The notes: generated by a model from the letters alone, not told the origin. A stretch of 64,000 nucleotides of DNA from Turnera subulata (GCA_028386065.3 JAKUCV010000214.1:125358-189357), one strand, 5' to 3'. Counted from the stretch's first letter, positions 46,801 through 61,214 are shown. Made by a program: numbers and translations.

Positions 46801-49800
46801 GTATTCAAAGGGGGTTGTTATAACTCCCAAATAGCTTTTGTTGGGGAATATCATAGATGTGTAGTGGAAAAATTTGAATGCTGTTGCTTGATCTCATCTT
46901 TTCTTTTTACCATGTACGGTGTTGGCTAAGTTGTTTACTATCTTTGCTTTCCGCTCTTATATTTGTTGATGTGCCTTGCTTGACGGTTTCCAAATTCTTT
47001 CTGAAAGTTTGTATCTCAATCATCACTTCATGTTATGTGGATGTGGGTCTGGTCCACTGCTGTCAATAGCCTCATTCTTGGCTCCAAAATTGGCATTTAT
47101 GCCCTTCACTGAGCATCTTGGTTCATATATTTACCAAGAAAGTGTGTAGCTTTATGTTTGAATTACATATTACTCTGCTACATTTTAAGTTATAAAAACT
47201 ATTGTTGTTTGCAGTGATAATTGCAACACCTCCATTGTCAATTTCCATAGGAGCTGTCCCAATCCTGACTGCTCTTATGATCTCTGCCTCACATGTTGTT
47301 GGGAAATTAGAGAAGGATTTCGATGTGGTGGCAATGAAGTTAAAGCCTCTTATCAAGAACAGTTTGTCAAAATGGTACATGATGAAGGTGAATGCTGTTT
47401 ATGGCCTAATGACTAAAAATAGGAGCAGATTTGCTTTTGATGTTTTCTTACGCAATTTGGGGAATATCTCCCAGCTGATATTTATGTTTCTTTCCAGATC
47501 CCAATGCAGAGATGAATCGAAGGATTGCTTGCCCTCCTAAAGCACAGGGAGGCTGTGGTACTGAGATGCTTGAACTGAGACGTATCTTTGAAGCGAATTT
47601 TGTCCAAGAGCTGATTAATAGTGCGGAGGATCTTACAAATGGTCATCAATTGCAAGAAATTGGTTTTAATCGAGGATGTTCTTTGTGTGATCTTACCAGT
47701 TCTACAAAAAATAAGAGAAATGAGCTTGAAGTGAGAAAGGCTGCTCATAGGGAGAATACTTATGATAACTTTCTATACTGCCCGAATGCTCTCAGCTTGT
47801 GTGACAATGATGTTGAGCATTTTCAAATGCATTGGATGAGAGGTGAGCCTGTTATAGTCAGAAATGTGCTTGAAAAGGCTTCAGGTCTGAGTTGGGAGCC
47901 AATGGTCATGTGGAGAGCTTTCAAGGGTGCAGAAAAGATATTGAAAGAGGAAGCTCACAAAGTTAAAGCCATTGATTGTCTGGATTGGTGTGAGGTATGA
48001 GGGTAACTGATTTGCATTTTGTTGTTGCATGTTGCATTGGTTCACCTCTTAATGAAATTTGGTGTGAGTTACAAGGGTCCACTGAGTTTCATGTTGCGTT
48101 ATTCAGCTCTTGGTTTACCCATTCATGAAATTTTCTTCCTGTATAAAGCCTCGTCATCAGTAAGTTTAGTCTATGCTTTTCCAATGTTAGCTACTCAATT
48201 CATGCTATTCATTAGTTATATTACTTTTCACAGATGAACAGCTTTAGAATGAGCTTATCATCCAAGTTCTTCTGGGTTAAAAATTCATTTAATTGAAATT
48301 GTAGGCGCTGAGAAGGATTCTGCAGTATTAGCTTTTGTGTCTCTTACAAATCTGTCTTTTTTATTTTCTCTCAATTGTTAGGAATTCAGTGGCATATTGA
48401 AGTTCTCCATTCCATTCCATACTCCGCCACCCTTTGAAGGCCTTTTTCGGCAAGAAATTTCTGAAGATATATCTAATGGAACAGAAATAATGTTTTTCAG
48501 TTTTTTCTACTGCTTAAAATTTCCGTAGTAACTTTCTGGTAGTATTTATTTGATGTCTCAATTGTGGCCCCATCACCAGCTCTTTCTTCAGTTAGCCAGT
48601 GAAGTAACCTTTTGATGTTTAGCATACTAAAAACTTGCAACAATTTCTTGGTTGCAGGTTGAGATAAACATTTTGCAGTTCTTTAAGGGTTACTTGGAGG
48701 GTCGTACATATGGGAACGGGTGGCCAGAGATGTTGAAGCTGAAGGATTGGCCTCCATCAAATTCATTTGATGAATGTTTCCCAAGGCATGGTACTGAATA
48801 TGTTGCTATGCTTCCCTTTGGAGAGTATACTGATCCATATTCTGGTCTTCTGAATCTTGCGACAAAGCTGCCTGCTGCTTTGAAGCCAGATTTAGGGCCC
48901 AAAACATACATTGCTTATGGATGTGCGGAAGAACTTGGTAGAGGTGATTCAGTGACAAAACTTCATTGTGACATCTCTGATGCGGTGAGTAATATAACGC
49001 CTGCCTGGTATGTTGCTGTGTTCCCATTCTTCTCATTTTTTCATGACATATAGCTCTTTTACCTTTTACCCACTTACAAAGATACCAATAATATGCTGTG
49101 GGGGACAGTTTTAAATCTTTAAATTCAAACAAATATTGCTTCTAATACTAGAGACTTTTGCTTTAAACATTGAGTTAGTCATTACTCATATGCTGCATGT
49201 GTTAAACCTCGTCTTCTCAAATGTCATTTAGGTTAATGTGCTTGCCCATGTGGCGGAAGTGAGAACTTCCCCATGGCAGAAGAAACTTGTAGAAAAGTTG
49301 AAAAAGCAATATGAAGCGGAAGATTTCCATGACATTTGTGATGGCATACAGGAAAAGACTGCTTGGAAGCTGCGTGAAAGGTTCCCTAGAGCTGCAACCA
49401 AAGATACTGGTTTATCTCAAAGTGTCAAAACAACTGACAATGACTTCTCCCATGAACAATTATATTTGCAAGAGAATTGTCACAAACAAAAAAGCAAGTC
49501 GGAAGAGCTAGGGGGGGCTCGTGAAATAGTTTGTGCTTTAAGAGTTCCTAATTCAATTAAGATTGCTTCTGCTTCTGACAATCATGAGCAGTCAGTTGGA
49601 AATTTGACTGCAAGGCTGTATGATTCTAATGTTCACGTACATGATTCCAGCTTGCTCTGGGGAGATAAAGATGGTGAGAACACAGGTGATATGGCTAGGT
49701 TACTAGTTAACTTGGGAGGTAGTAGCAGACTTGGTATGGATGGTTGTAGCAGACTTGGTATGGATGGAGGTTGTAGCAGACTTGGTATGGATGGTTTGTT

Positions 49801-51430
49801 ACTTGAAACGAGAGGTACCATCACAGACAATAATCATGGGATAAAAGACGTCGCGGCTTCGAAAATGAGTAATGATACCCATCACTCTTACAGTCAGCAA
49901 CATGATGCAAGCGTTTGCTCTACATATTTACCTGGGCAAGCAAGTGATCTTGCTGCAGTTAAACTTATACCTAGTAATTCCATAGATTCTCTTGAAGAGA
50001 ATCAAGCCACAAAGCCTGTCTACGGAGGTGCTGTCTGGGACATTTTTCGAAGGCAGGATGTGCCAAAGTTGATTGAGTACTTGAAAAGGCATCAGAAAGA
50101 ATTTCGTCATATCAGTAACCTACCTGTGAATTCTGTGCGTGTTTTCAGCCACCAATGCAGTAATATACTTTTGAAGGACATGATTTTGATTCTGTGTGCT
50201 ACACTTGCTGCAGGTCATTCATCCTATTCATGACCAGACTTTTTATCTAACCGAGAAACATAAAAGGCAGCTGAAAGCGGAGTTAAGTAAGAAACTTGCC
50301 ATCTTGTTTCGCTATTCGATTTACAAAAAGAAGTCAATACTAGTGTCTTACCTTTAACATTTGTTCAGATGTTGAACCATGGACATTTGAACAACATCTA
50401 GGTGAAGCTGTTTTCGTCCCTGCAGGGTGTCCACATCAAGTGAGAAATCGACAGGTCACATTCTTCTCAAGTTATCCTGGTTATTCTAAGCTTGTTATCT
50501 ATTTGTCTTCTCTGGATTTGTTTGGGACTTTGGTCCCAGCGAACATGCTAATTTCTACATCTGGGTACATGACCTTGCAAAAGTGAGTTCAAAGTTTCCT
50601 TTAAGTGAATGACAGTTGACATCCGTTGAGTGAAATAGAAGCATAAGTCATGTAATCATAGGATCGGGAAAACTACACATTCAATCTCATACTGGAAAGG
50701 CTTGAGGCAGATATGGAAACTAAATATTTGTGTAAAATCAAACTGGGAGAAATACATTTGTAAGAATTTGTTCGCTCATTTTAGTTTCTTATAAAGAAAA
50801 AGCCTGTAGTCTCTTTGGTTGCTCTGTTGTTATTTCTTAGGTATTGTGCAAATCTTTTTTACTTGACTTATAACCAATTATCTTCTGAACTTAAGAAGGG
50901 ATCAAATGATTTTTGGTCATACTAAATCAGTGCTATAGTTAAGCAGTCGGGATTACAAGACATGACATAACAAAGTGATGGAATCTTATATCTTTTTTAT
51001 GAGCTAATATGCTCTACCTTTTTACAGTCATGTATAAAGGTAGCTCTTGATTTTGTTTCCCCTGAAAATGTCCAAGAATGCATTCGCTTGACAGAGGAAT
51101 TCCGCCGTCTTCCCAAAAACCACAGATCCAAGGAAGATAAATTGGAGGTATGCATTCTGCTCTGCCTTAGGAAGAATTGTCAAGCTTAAGTTTGTCACCA
51201 AAATTTGTGTTTTTCTTTTCGCAGTGTACATTCTTTTAAAATCCAAGAGGTAGATGCGTTTGCCTAGTATTTGTTGGACTGGACTCTTATATACATCAAA
51301 ACAGTTTTTTAATTCTGCTTTCTGGCACGCCTTTAAAAATTTCCCTCTTTTATAGGTGAAGAAGATGGCACTATATGCAGCAAGTAGTGCTGTAACCGAA
51401 GCCAAAAATCTGATTTCGAAACTTGGGTAA
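43838..51430 (+). CDS. JmjC histone demethylase, KDM3/JHDM2 type (JMJ25-like), 12 exons, 1509 aa
   Basis: Exons: 43838-45816, 46065-46164, 46260-46392, 46484-46547, 47215-47387, 47498-47994, 48658-48984, 49232-50134, 50214-50286, 50369-50454, 51028-51147, 51356-51430. These total 4530 nt in consistent phase. The first ATG is 43838. The N-terminus is Gly-rich, then has nine AT-hook-like GRPKGSK repeats (about residues 280-610) for DNA contact. A RING-like Cys-rich finger lies at 629-687. A second Cys-rich region follows in exon 5. The JmjC domain carries the iron ligands H1085-C-D1087 and H1439 (GCPHQVRN). The family removes H3K9 methylation and protects genes from silencing (IBM1/JMJ25 in Arabidopsis). 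Exon 8 puts about 300 residues between the HxD pair and the distal His. A downstream acceptor at 51849 could add a short alternative C-terminus. The exact orthologue (JMJ25, 26, 27 or 29) is undecided. Confidence 0.9.
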
Positions 51431-52953
51431 TGCCGTTTATCAATTACACTCTTCAGTGGTCAGTCTTTTCCCTTACTATGCTTTTTGGTTGGGAAACCTT
51501 TACTGTGGTGCTAGATGATTATTTGCTTGATATTTTCCTGCACCATTCCTTTACCAATCGCAGAAGTTTTTGTAGTCTGAGGTTTCTGCTATTGGAACTT
51601 GGCCTGGAGGCTAAACTACACGTTCTGTTGCCAGAGAATCCCAAGTAGTCACCATGAAATTGTCACAACACTGCAAGCACGACTTCACATAACAATGAAT
51701 GTAATAATTGTGTAACCTCAATTCAAGCACACTTTGAGAATAGCACCACCGTTGCAAGTACCATATAGCAGCATTGTACAAACGTTGATAATGTTTTATA
51801 TGGTGTAACCTTCTTATCATGGAATATGATAAATCTTCTCTCTTGCAGTTCGTCAACTGGAGACATGCAGCATTAGAGCCTCAGCTGAAAATGAAGTAGC
51901 TTTTTTGTAAATGGCGCAAAGCGTAGAAGACAATGATGGCAGAGAACCTTTTTGTGTCGGAGTCACTCTTTAACTTGTAATTCGAGGTGACCATTTTGTG
52001 GGTAGAGATGTGAGCTTTAGAAATAGTTATAACTGGATGCTAACATGTAGAACATGAAGTTGCGGCATCCCATCCCATTTAAGAATAATGCCTCTATCCT
52101 TTTTTTGTAAATTCTTGATTGCTTTGCTACCCCAAGTTTTGCCTTCTTGTAATGAATCCTTTTGTCTAGCACTCGCGTTCTCTACATTATTTGCTTCAAT
52201 CTCGATTTACCAACATACGTTCCTCAAGGAGATTCCCTTTGAAAACAAACCAAAAGGTTGATTTCTTGTTTCACCCGCAAGTTCGTAGTTGAACATTGCA
52301 CCGGGTCCCCGACTTTTGAACTTTTTCTTTTGTTGTTTTTCTTGCACGACATCATAATCTACACGGTTAGCTTCAGGTCCTAGTCACAAAGACAAAAGAA
52401 AATCCGTGGCGAATTGTCTTAAGAAACTAGGATTACCAAATGATAAAATTATTAAAAATTGCCAAGCATAAAGAATCTCCCTTTCTCTTAAAAAAAGAAA
52501 TTTAAAAATGGGCTCTGGCTGGGTTTTTTCTGTTTGCATGATTGTATTGTGTGGTAGTAACTGGTGTGAGTGCCACATTGGTCAAATACTAACGCCTATC
52601 AACTTTGTCGGGACTGGGACATTACGTTGCCTAACCTGCCAGATAATACGGCATCGTTTACGTGCTCTAACGAGAAACAGTAGATTTTCTCGAAACCTCA
52701 ATCAGATAATTTCTGCGTTCGATTAAGTATTTTCGTCTCAATAACTGACTTTGTCTGCCTTTCTATTCCCCTAATATCCACAACAAAATTCTCCACCCAC
52801 ACAAGATATCTAAAAAATCTTAGATATACCCATTTCAATTCATCCCCAATCCTCTCAAACCCCTCAATAAATTCCTCATCTTTGATTCACCCCATATTTT
52901 TCCCTAAACTTCCCCGTTACTTTCCCGGGAAAATTCTCCCAACACCATTGACC
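51431..52953. other. 3' region of the JmjC gene and promoter/leader of ClpX
   Basis: The first part (to about 52130) is 3' UTR or an alternative terminal exon (acceptor TTGCAG at 51843-51848, short frame to a TAG at 51877). The C-rich stretch from 52770 to 52953 looks like the ClpX 5' UTR. No other gene. Confidence 0.5.
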
Positions 52954-55900
52954 ATGGCCACCGCGGCGGCCCTGAGATGCAAACCCACCAAAGAGACCGC
53001 CACTCAGTTCAGATACTTCATGTTCAGCTACATGCACGCCGGTGGCCACGCCTCCTCCTCCAGCTCTCACTCCACAAGGGACACTCACCATCACACCCAT
53101 TTCATGAACACCCCTTATCATTTCACTTCCTTCAAGCCCGTCTCTTTGCGTGGTGATTTAGTCGATAAGGGTCGTAGTCAACTGATGGACTATTGGAGCA
53201 ATAGGAGTGATGGCGGCGGCGGTGGAGGAGGAGGGTCTTGTTATGGGGACCCACCGGAGGTGTGGCAGCCACCAGGAGATGGGGTTGCTAAGATTAGGGC
53301 CGGGGAGTCGGGGGTTAATGTGATTCGAGGGAGAGGGGGTGGTGGTGCTGGTGGTGGGGCTGGGTCGAATTCCAAGGATGGTACTTGGGGAGGATCCAAT
53401 TTGGGTACTAGTTTCCCTACGCCAAAGGAGATCTGCAAAGCTTTGGATAAGTTTGTGATTGGTCAAGAGAGGGCTAAGAAGGTGATTGTTAGTTACTTAA
53501 ATGGCTTGGTTTTGTTTGCACTGGTTGCTTGACAAGTTAGCACCTTTCTCTGGTGTTGTTTAATGTGTTTGATAGTGAGAATGACTTGATTTTTTGCTCT
53601 TAAATTCAGTTTAACTAGGTTGCCAATTGGCGCCATGTGGTTTGGCACTTCTACTTTGAAAGTTGAATGGTTTGGGAACGAAAATGTGGGCCTATGCTTG
53701 TTTGCTTTATTTGTTACCTGATCCTTTTTTAAAATTTTGCATTTTGCATCTTTGTTAGTTGCTTAAAAGTATATAAAGAAAATTATCTTGTAATTGTAAG
53801 CGAGAATCATTATATGGTTCTTCTCACTCAAGTAAAAGTACAGCCGTTTGTAGAAATGGCCATCAAGATATGTTCTACTGGTGCTATATCTTTAATGCAA
53901 GTGGTGAAAGAAACTGTTTTTTCAGCCCTGTCGTCACTTTGTAGGACTGTGTGATGTAGACAATTCTGCATTGTGCATGTATATGGGTTCTGCGTGACAA
54001 TTTTTTGCTGAATTTCGATATTATGCATGGCTTTCAACACTCTCTAAATCTAATCTAAATGCAGGTGCTGGCTGTTGGAGTTTTTAATCACTATAAAAGG
54101 ATCTATCTTGAGTCCATTCAAAAATGGTCAGTTATAACACTTAACAGATATGCACCTTGTTCACTTTCAGTTTTCACTTTCCATTTATACTTCACAGGAT
54201 GTAGATTAATCATATATTTGGCATTGCACTGGATTTTCTTCGCATGGAAAATATCATTCTGTACTTGACTTAATATGAGATTTCATTGTCTTACCATGCA
54301 AATAACAATGCAATTCAGGTATTAACTTGGAGTCTCATGAAATGCCTGCTATGTTTGTAATTGGTTTGCATTTCTTGCCAGACAATAACATAATACTATG
54401 AAAACAATGGAGGATTTACTTGATAGAAAGCCAAGCCTTGATTGTTTAGTCTAGTCTAGTGTCACCGAATCAGCATACAAGCTGAACCACAGTATTGCTG
54501 AATCGAGATGATGTATACATGCAAAACACTCTTTTCTCTGTTGTCTGGGGTGGGGGTTAGTTTCATGGCCATACTTTTCATAAAATAAGATGGTATTGCT
54601 GCTTTTCCATTTCTAAAATGTTTCATTAATTGAGTGGCTTGTATGGTATCATTGCGGGGTGGCATTTACGTCATTGAATTGTAATTTTGTTGATTGTGTT
54701 CATGAGAATTGTTTAGCATCTAACATGTCAGCTATGACTTGGGAAATTAGGTCTTCTGCAGGAGGAGATGCTGGTGACTACAGAGCAGATCCTGTGGAGG
54801 ATGATGAGGTGGAGCTTGAGAAAAGTAACATTCTTTTGATGGGACCAACAGGATCAGGTAAAATTGTCATTATTCTTAATGCAATTCTTTACAGTTTAGA
54901 ACCTAATCCTAAAAATAAAAAAAAAAACAAACAATGCATAGTAGCTTCATATCTTAATTTTCTACTACATGGTATCTCAGTTACCCTTTTGTTTTGTTTT
55001 ACTACTAACCGAAGAGATGTGGCATTAAGAGGTTTTTATCAAAGTGGTATCCTATTGAGTTTCATCTGGGATGTAACCTCTATTCCCTATATTGGCTGGG
55101 AGGCCTCCTAGGAAAGACACATTTAATAATAAGCATTGAAATGATTTCAAGAGCAAATTTTAAAAAAAGTCATGGATGCTACAAATATCTTTCAAAGAGA
55201 AAGAATACAGTTTTTATTATGGCTCAACAATAACTACTCAAGCACTACAGTGGAACTGTGTTGAATTGAGAGTTGGTAGTAACTGCGTTTGTTGTGGACG
55301 TTTTATTATGTCTCCACCTGTGAAAGGTCAACCTGACTTAATAGGTACTATGATGCGAAGAGCTTTGCTTGGAGAATAGTAGGAACATGCATATCACATG
55401 CAAACTTCAGAGAAACTACACAATTTTCTCCTGTAAGGAGTGTTCAAGAATCAGTATGAAATATTAATAAATTTAGAGGCAATTTGTATGGGACCTGTGA
55501 TGCATTCATTCATGTCAAAGGTCATTTTGTCCTAATTCTCATATGAAAGTGGCGGAGTACAAATGTTGTTTGTTATAGATTTTGGTTCATGGCATTTGTT
55601 ATGGATCTCACTTATTCACTGCCTTTGATGCCATTTCAAGGACAGGGAAGACACTACTTGCTAAAACATTGGCTCGGTTTGTAAATGTTCCCTTTGTTAT
55701 TGCAGACGCAACTACATTGACTCAGGTAAGTTGGTGATATTGATGAATTCATATTGGTGGTCTTCATGATATTTATTTTAGAACTTTCCATTTTTGTTGA
55801 CTATTTTTGTTGAATGAGGTCATATAAGTGCATGGTAACTCTTCAAGTCTAGTATGGTCTTTCTGACATTTATTTCATATATCTGACTAACATAAACTTG

Positions 55901-58900
55901 TGCATATACTGGATGTTGGTCTCATTTTATTGCATAACACCAATGGCTATATACATTTCACAAATTGATGCCAACAATGAAATTTCTTTGTACAGGCAGG
56001 TTATGTTGGAGAAGATGTGGAGTCCATATTATACAAGCTTCTCACGGTGATTTGCTTAAATCCTACTCCTTACAGTACTTTCAACTATCTTGTGCAGCTG
56101 TCTTAAAAAAATTACTCTTGACTACGGGATCTTCAGTTTTCTTGGGAAGTGTGCTTCTGATTGTTATTAGATTGCAAAGTTGTTGCCTTTCGGTACGTTC
56201 TTCCTAAGACTGAGATATAAAATGAATGGCTCAAGAATGACAGATCATTTTCTTGTTTTCCTTTATTGGTTCTCATAACTCATTATTGAGTGCAGATTTT
56301 GTATAAAGAAAATATACATGAATACTATGGTGACTTCTAGAACAGAATCAACCAAGTTTTTCTGTAGCATGTCAAAATTAACAGCCAACCATTCGATATC
56401 ATTCAACATTGCACCACAAAGAGATGCACTGTTCTACTTAGTTGATTGAACGATGCATCTCTAGTTTTGGTTTCATCTGAATGTAATTTTCTTTTTTGTC
56501 TTATTTCTTCTTATGTCAGGTTGCTGACTATAATGTGGCAGCTGCTCAGCAGGGAATTGTGTACATTGATGAAGTTGATAAGATCACAAAAAAGGTAGTT
56601 TACACCATTTTATCACCAGGACCTTTTCTTTTCCTTTTCTTTTATTTCATTTGTCCCGTGAACTGATCACCTACTCCTCCCTCCTCTTTGGCGTGCAGGC
56701 TGAGAGTGTTAACATCAGTAGAGATGTTTCAGGGGAGGGTGTTCAACAAGCATTATTAAAAATGCTTGAAGGAACTGTAAGTTCGTCTCCTGTTTAACCT
56801 GGAGGATATATTAATTCGGTCATCGCCGTTCCCTTCTGTATCGCTGTGGTCTTCTCAATGTTTGATGAGAACCACAAATCTTATTTGATTCAAACTTGTT
56901 GATGACAAATTCTTCTTACTAACTGTCAAACTCCAGTTGGTTCAATTCTAGGATGAAAATTTCATCTCTTCATTTCTTGCTGATCTAGGTTGTCAACGTT
57001 CCAGAGAAGGGAGCTCGAAAACATCCAAGAGGTGACAATATTCAGGTATTTGAGATATGGTCTGTGATTTCCTATAAAATGGACTATATGTTTGTTTGCA
57101 ATTCAGCCATATTTAGAAGATGTTGTGAACTTCTTTTGTACTCATCTGGACTCTTCAACCATAACCAAATCTCTTGTGCCTATGAGCGGTGAAACTTTCA
57201 TCGAGTCCTGTTTGTTACTAAATTTCTTTCTTTCCTTGCTCATCATTATGTCTCACTTTTAGTTTCTCAATTTTTTGTTTAAATTTATGTTGGTCGGTTT
57301 GACACAGATTGATACAAAGGATATTCTCTTCATTTGTGGAGGTGCCTTTATTGACCTGGAGAAGACCATTTCTGAGAGGTTTGCTAACTGCTGATTATAT
57401 TTTGTCCTTGTTTGATATGATTGGGGTTTCTTTTCTTCTTATGGAAAAAGAAAAGTGAAAACATAATCTTTGCTTCAATTGCAGGCGCCAAGACTCTTCC
57501 ATTGGGTTTGGGGCACCAGTGCGCGCAAACATGAGGGCTGCTGGTGTTACAAGTGCTGCTGTGACATCAACTTTATTGGAGACTGTAAGCGCATATTAGT
57601 CCTCAATTAGAGAGTATCAACTTACAGCATGTTCTTGTCTTTCAACCATTTTATTGCATCATAAGGGCTCTTAGATATTCACATGTTTTTGTGACATAAT
57701 TCCCAGGTTGAGAGTAGTGATCTTGTTGCGTATGGCCTCATACCTGAATTTGTTGGAAGATTCCCCATCCTTGTCAGTTTGTCAGCCCTTACTGAAGATC
57801 AACTTGTTCAGGTACTATAGATTAGTATATGAATAAATCTCAGCAAGAGCTAACAGAATTACTTGATGTCAGCACAGATCAATAGATGGCAATTACTATA
57901 GTTAGATCTCTGTCTTACTTGCATGGACGTATTGTTCCTCACTGGGGACGAGAATAACTTGTGATTGATCCTATTTGTATTCTTCTTTTCTATTTTTACT
58001 TGATATCTGTTTGTTGAAACAATAAGTGATCTGCTTTTTTATCCCCCTATGATGAAAACGATCCCTTAAATGTTGCTTTCATCTTCAATTCCAATATTGT
58101 CATCAGGTGATTTCTATTATTCTTCCTGTCCTTATTTACCAGCGTTTTGCAGATTTTGACGGAGCCAAAAAATGCCCTTGGGAAGCAATACCGAAAGACA
58201 TTCCAGATGAATGGTGTATGTATTCATTTCTTTCTGCATCTTATTTGTTTATTTTCTCAGAAACTTAGGACTAGAGAAATCATTTTCTATTGTTTTAACA
58301 TACCTGGTGGGGAACAGACTTATTTATGGGATGATCAAATTTCTTTCCCAGGTCAAGCTGCATTTTACTGAAAGGGCTTTGAGATTAATTGCCAGAAAAG
58401 CAATAACTAAAAATACAGGGGCCCGGGCCTTGCGATCCATATTGGAGAATATCTTGATGGATGCCATGTATGAGGTGTGCAATTTCTCTTCATTTGGACT
58501 TCCTCTGAGGAGCTTGCTTTTGGGAAGGTTATGGTTGGGATTTGGTGGTTAGGTGAAATAGTTGTCACCATTAACAATAGACTTGCGTCCCCAAAAGTTT
58601 TCTTCTTCCAGTTTCACGCTAACTAGGATCGTGTTATATATTCCAGTTGCCTGACTGACTTATTGCGTGCATTAATTCCTCTCAAATTACTGGTTTATTG
58701 CCACAAACTCTAAGCTGTACTGTTTATTAACACATTAGTTTCTGTTGAGCTGCGGTGGGACTATGCATTATTGTGCCATTTTTTATAATTATTTTCATCT
58801 CTTTTTTTTTTCGCACCTGGGATCTAGCCCTTTATTTTTCATTCTTTGAAAAACCAAGCCAAGACTCAAGGCTGTTTAGTTCTAAGTTGATCTTAGGCTG

Positions 58901-59296
58901 TTATTTCTCATGAAACAATAGTGAGTGTCAGTAAGAAAATTCAACTCTGCCTTCAAACCTTTGTGCAGATTCCTGACATTAGAACTGGAGATGACATTAT
59001 AGATGCCGTTGTAGTCGATGAAGAGGCCGTTGGAACTGATGGACGACGAGGAATGGGAGCCAAAATCCTTTACGGACAGGGTGCATTCGATCGTTATCTC
59101 TCCGAGGAAAAATCTAATTCCACAGAGGTGTGTATTACTCTACTGCATAAATGTTCTGATAAAATTCATCCTTGTTCATTTAATAATCCATCTCTAACGC
59201 TCCAATTTCTTGTCATGTTTGTAGACAACCATAGATGTATCTGATGGAGAACCGGAGGTGGAAGCAGAGCTTCCTTCTGTAGTAGCCAGCATGTAA
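52954..59296 (+). CDS. CLPX: Mitochondrial ClpX ATPase (Clp protease regulatory subunit), 15 exons, 576 aa
   Basis: Exons: 52954-53481, 54065-54126, 54751-54857, 55646-55725, 55996-56046, 56520-56594, 56699-56776, 56989-57045, 57308-57378, 57485-57584, 57707-57811, 58153-58215, 58352-58474, 58969-59127, 59225-59296 (1731 nt). AAA+ unfoldase that feeds proteins to ClpP; the long N-terminus, low in acidic residues, fits a mitochondrial presequence. Seen: Walker A GPTGSGKT (228-235), pore loop GYVGED from 261, Walker B VYIDE (290-294), an IGF loop for ClpP docking in exon 10, and the sensor-2 GAR motif in exon 13. A poly-Gly tract occurs near residue 90. I see no CXXC pairs before the ATPase, so the N-terminal zinc domain of bacterial ClpX is absent. 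Length equals plant mitochondrial CLPX (about 580 aa). The frame is open upstream of the ATG but has no earlier Met. Confidence 0.95.
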
Positions 59297-60485
59297 CTTA
59301 TTGGCAAGACTTGATTTGTAGCATCATCCCAAACCCTGTACATAATAAGTACCCATTAATTTAATAAATACAGAAAATATGGTTATATGACCTTATATGT
59401 TTCTTCAAAAAAAAAAGTGCTTGATTCAATGGTACGGGCGATGAGTACACCATGTAATTGTAGATGTATTTATTTAAATTGTGCAGCATCCCATCCATTG
59501 AATTGAGAAAAAATGTTGTGGTATGGTCGTTGCTTATTATTACAAGCTGGATGGAGACGACCAAGTTCTCGTGAGTAGCAGGCCATGTTTTCAGCATTAT
59601 ATTGTGGGAGGATTAAATTATCATATTGAGATCTTCGGTGGTTTTTAAATTTGGTGGTCTGTTGTCTGCTTGGTGTTGCTTGTTTGTTTTAGCATGATTG
59701 GCCCTCACATAGACACATACCTCATCATCACCTTTTTTGTGATGACAAATGTCAATGTGCCTCTAGAGGTTAGTGTCTTTGGTGCCCTACAGATAGCAGA
59801 CAGTGAAGCAAGAGGGATCTTTCTTTCCTCCTCAATGGAGCTATGGAACAAGGAGTTGATTTTTGGATATGGAAAATATGTTGATCTTGTGCTATGCATC
59901 AAATATCAATCACCCTCATCCCCTGCACCATGGAGCATGGAGCGAGTCACTATTGGAAAATCTGATAAAAGAATCCGTTCCACATGAGAAATATTATTTC
60001 TAGCTTAGATTTATGGAAAAGTTAAATGTAATTTTTCTTTTAAAATAAAGCTAGTGATATGTTGTGTAACAAACATGCTTCCAGATACCAAAAAAAAAAA
60101 TTAAAAAGAAAAACATGCTTCGCGAGTTTGTTGCCTGAAACCAAGTGTTTATGGGATGGAGATGGACAATCGACCTCGGTCTGTTTCATATGAATCTAAT
60201 AAAAGAATCTGTTTCATATAAGAACTATTATTTTTTAGTCTAGCTTGTTTACTATCATTTTTCTCAAAAATCAATAGTAATTCAGCTGATATTTTGTTAC
60301 CTCAACAATGTCTCAACTGAGAGAATCAAGTCAAAAAGAGAAAAGGAGAAAGTCAAGACTACTCATTGCTGGGTCATAAACTGGTAAAGTGAGGTAAAAG
60401 CCCTTTATTTGCTGAATCCGCTCCTAATTCAACTCCTAAAGACATCAAAAGTGTGTGTGATATGGACCAAAGATTTAAGGCCTTG
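59297..60485. other. Intergenic region after ClpX
   Basis: ClpX 3' UTR, then AT-rich sequence. Opposed ORFs at 59670-59987 (+) and 59705-59902 (-) overlap and match nothing I recognise. A phrase around TCATATAAGA/ATCTAATAAAAGAATC recurs near 59960 and 60190. Confidence 0.45.
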
Positions 60486-61049
60486 GTTGTGCCCTGGGGA
60501 TAAACCCCTCCTGAGTCCTATAACTTATTTCAAAATCCCATTTGAGTCCTATAACTTTTAAACAATCGATTCGAGTCCTATAACCTTCAAAAATAACACC
60601 AATCGAGTCCCCGTCCAGTTTTCCGTCAATTTTTTCCGTTATCTATGACACGTAATGGTCCACATCATTGCCGACATCGATAATAAGCTGCCATGTCAAA
60701 AAAAAAATACTATTATTACTATTAAATTAAATAAAACAAAAACAAAAAAAACAAATTAAGCCAGCCTTTTTTCTCTTCTCTCTCAACTCTCATTCCCTTC
60801 CCAAATCGCCGGCCACCAGTGCCCATGCTCTCTTCCTCGCCTCATAACCACAACACCACCACTAATGTTATATCCACACACACATCCACTTTGACGGAAC
60901 TAGAAAATTAGGTAAATCAAAACGCAACAACCAAGTTCGATAGAAGAGGAACCAAAAGCGTGAAAAGAGGGGCGGGATTGGAGATGAATTACCTGAGGTG
61001 GCGGAAGAGAGAGGTAGCGATGGGTCGGGATCTGGGGAACTGCCAGCCG

Positions 61050-61187
61050 GACCACACCAGGAGTGCTGCCTTTGGCGATCGTGTTCTCGAAAATGCACTC
61101 TTGTGCCTGCGCCAGCATCCCAGCGCACTCCACCGACACGTCCACCGTGGTGCTCGTCCCCATGGACGCCTTAGTCGTCGCCTGATC
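61050..61187 (-). pseudogene. Captured fragment of a BRO1/ALIX-type gene
   Basis: The minus-strand frame reads about 46 residues with CAGMLAQAQECIFENTIAKG and STPGV. These resemble the BRO1-domain segment around AQAQECxxEK in plant ALIX/BRO1-like endosomal sorting proteins. A few residues expected between CAGML and AQAQ seem missing. A repeated GACGCCTTAGTC phrase (about 61164 and 61192) marks the join to the next fragment. It cannot encode a working domain. Confidence 0.6.
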
Positions 61188-61214
61188 CCATCGACGCCTT
61201 AGTCCACCACGATC

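Noticed and set aside
59670..59987. 105-aa plus-strand ORF after ClpX and its overlapping minus-strand partner
   Set aside because: No motif, no convincing start context and no splice partners. Probably chance in 3' flanking DNA.
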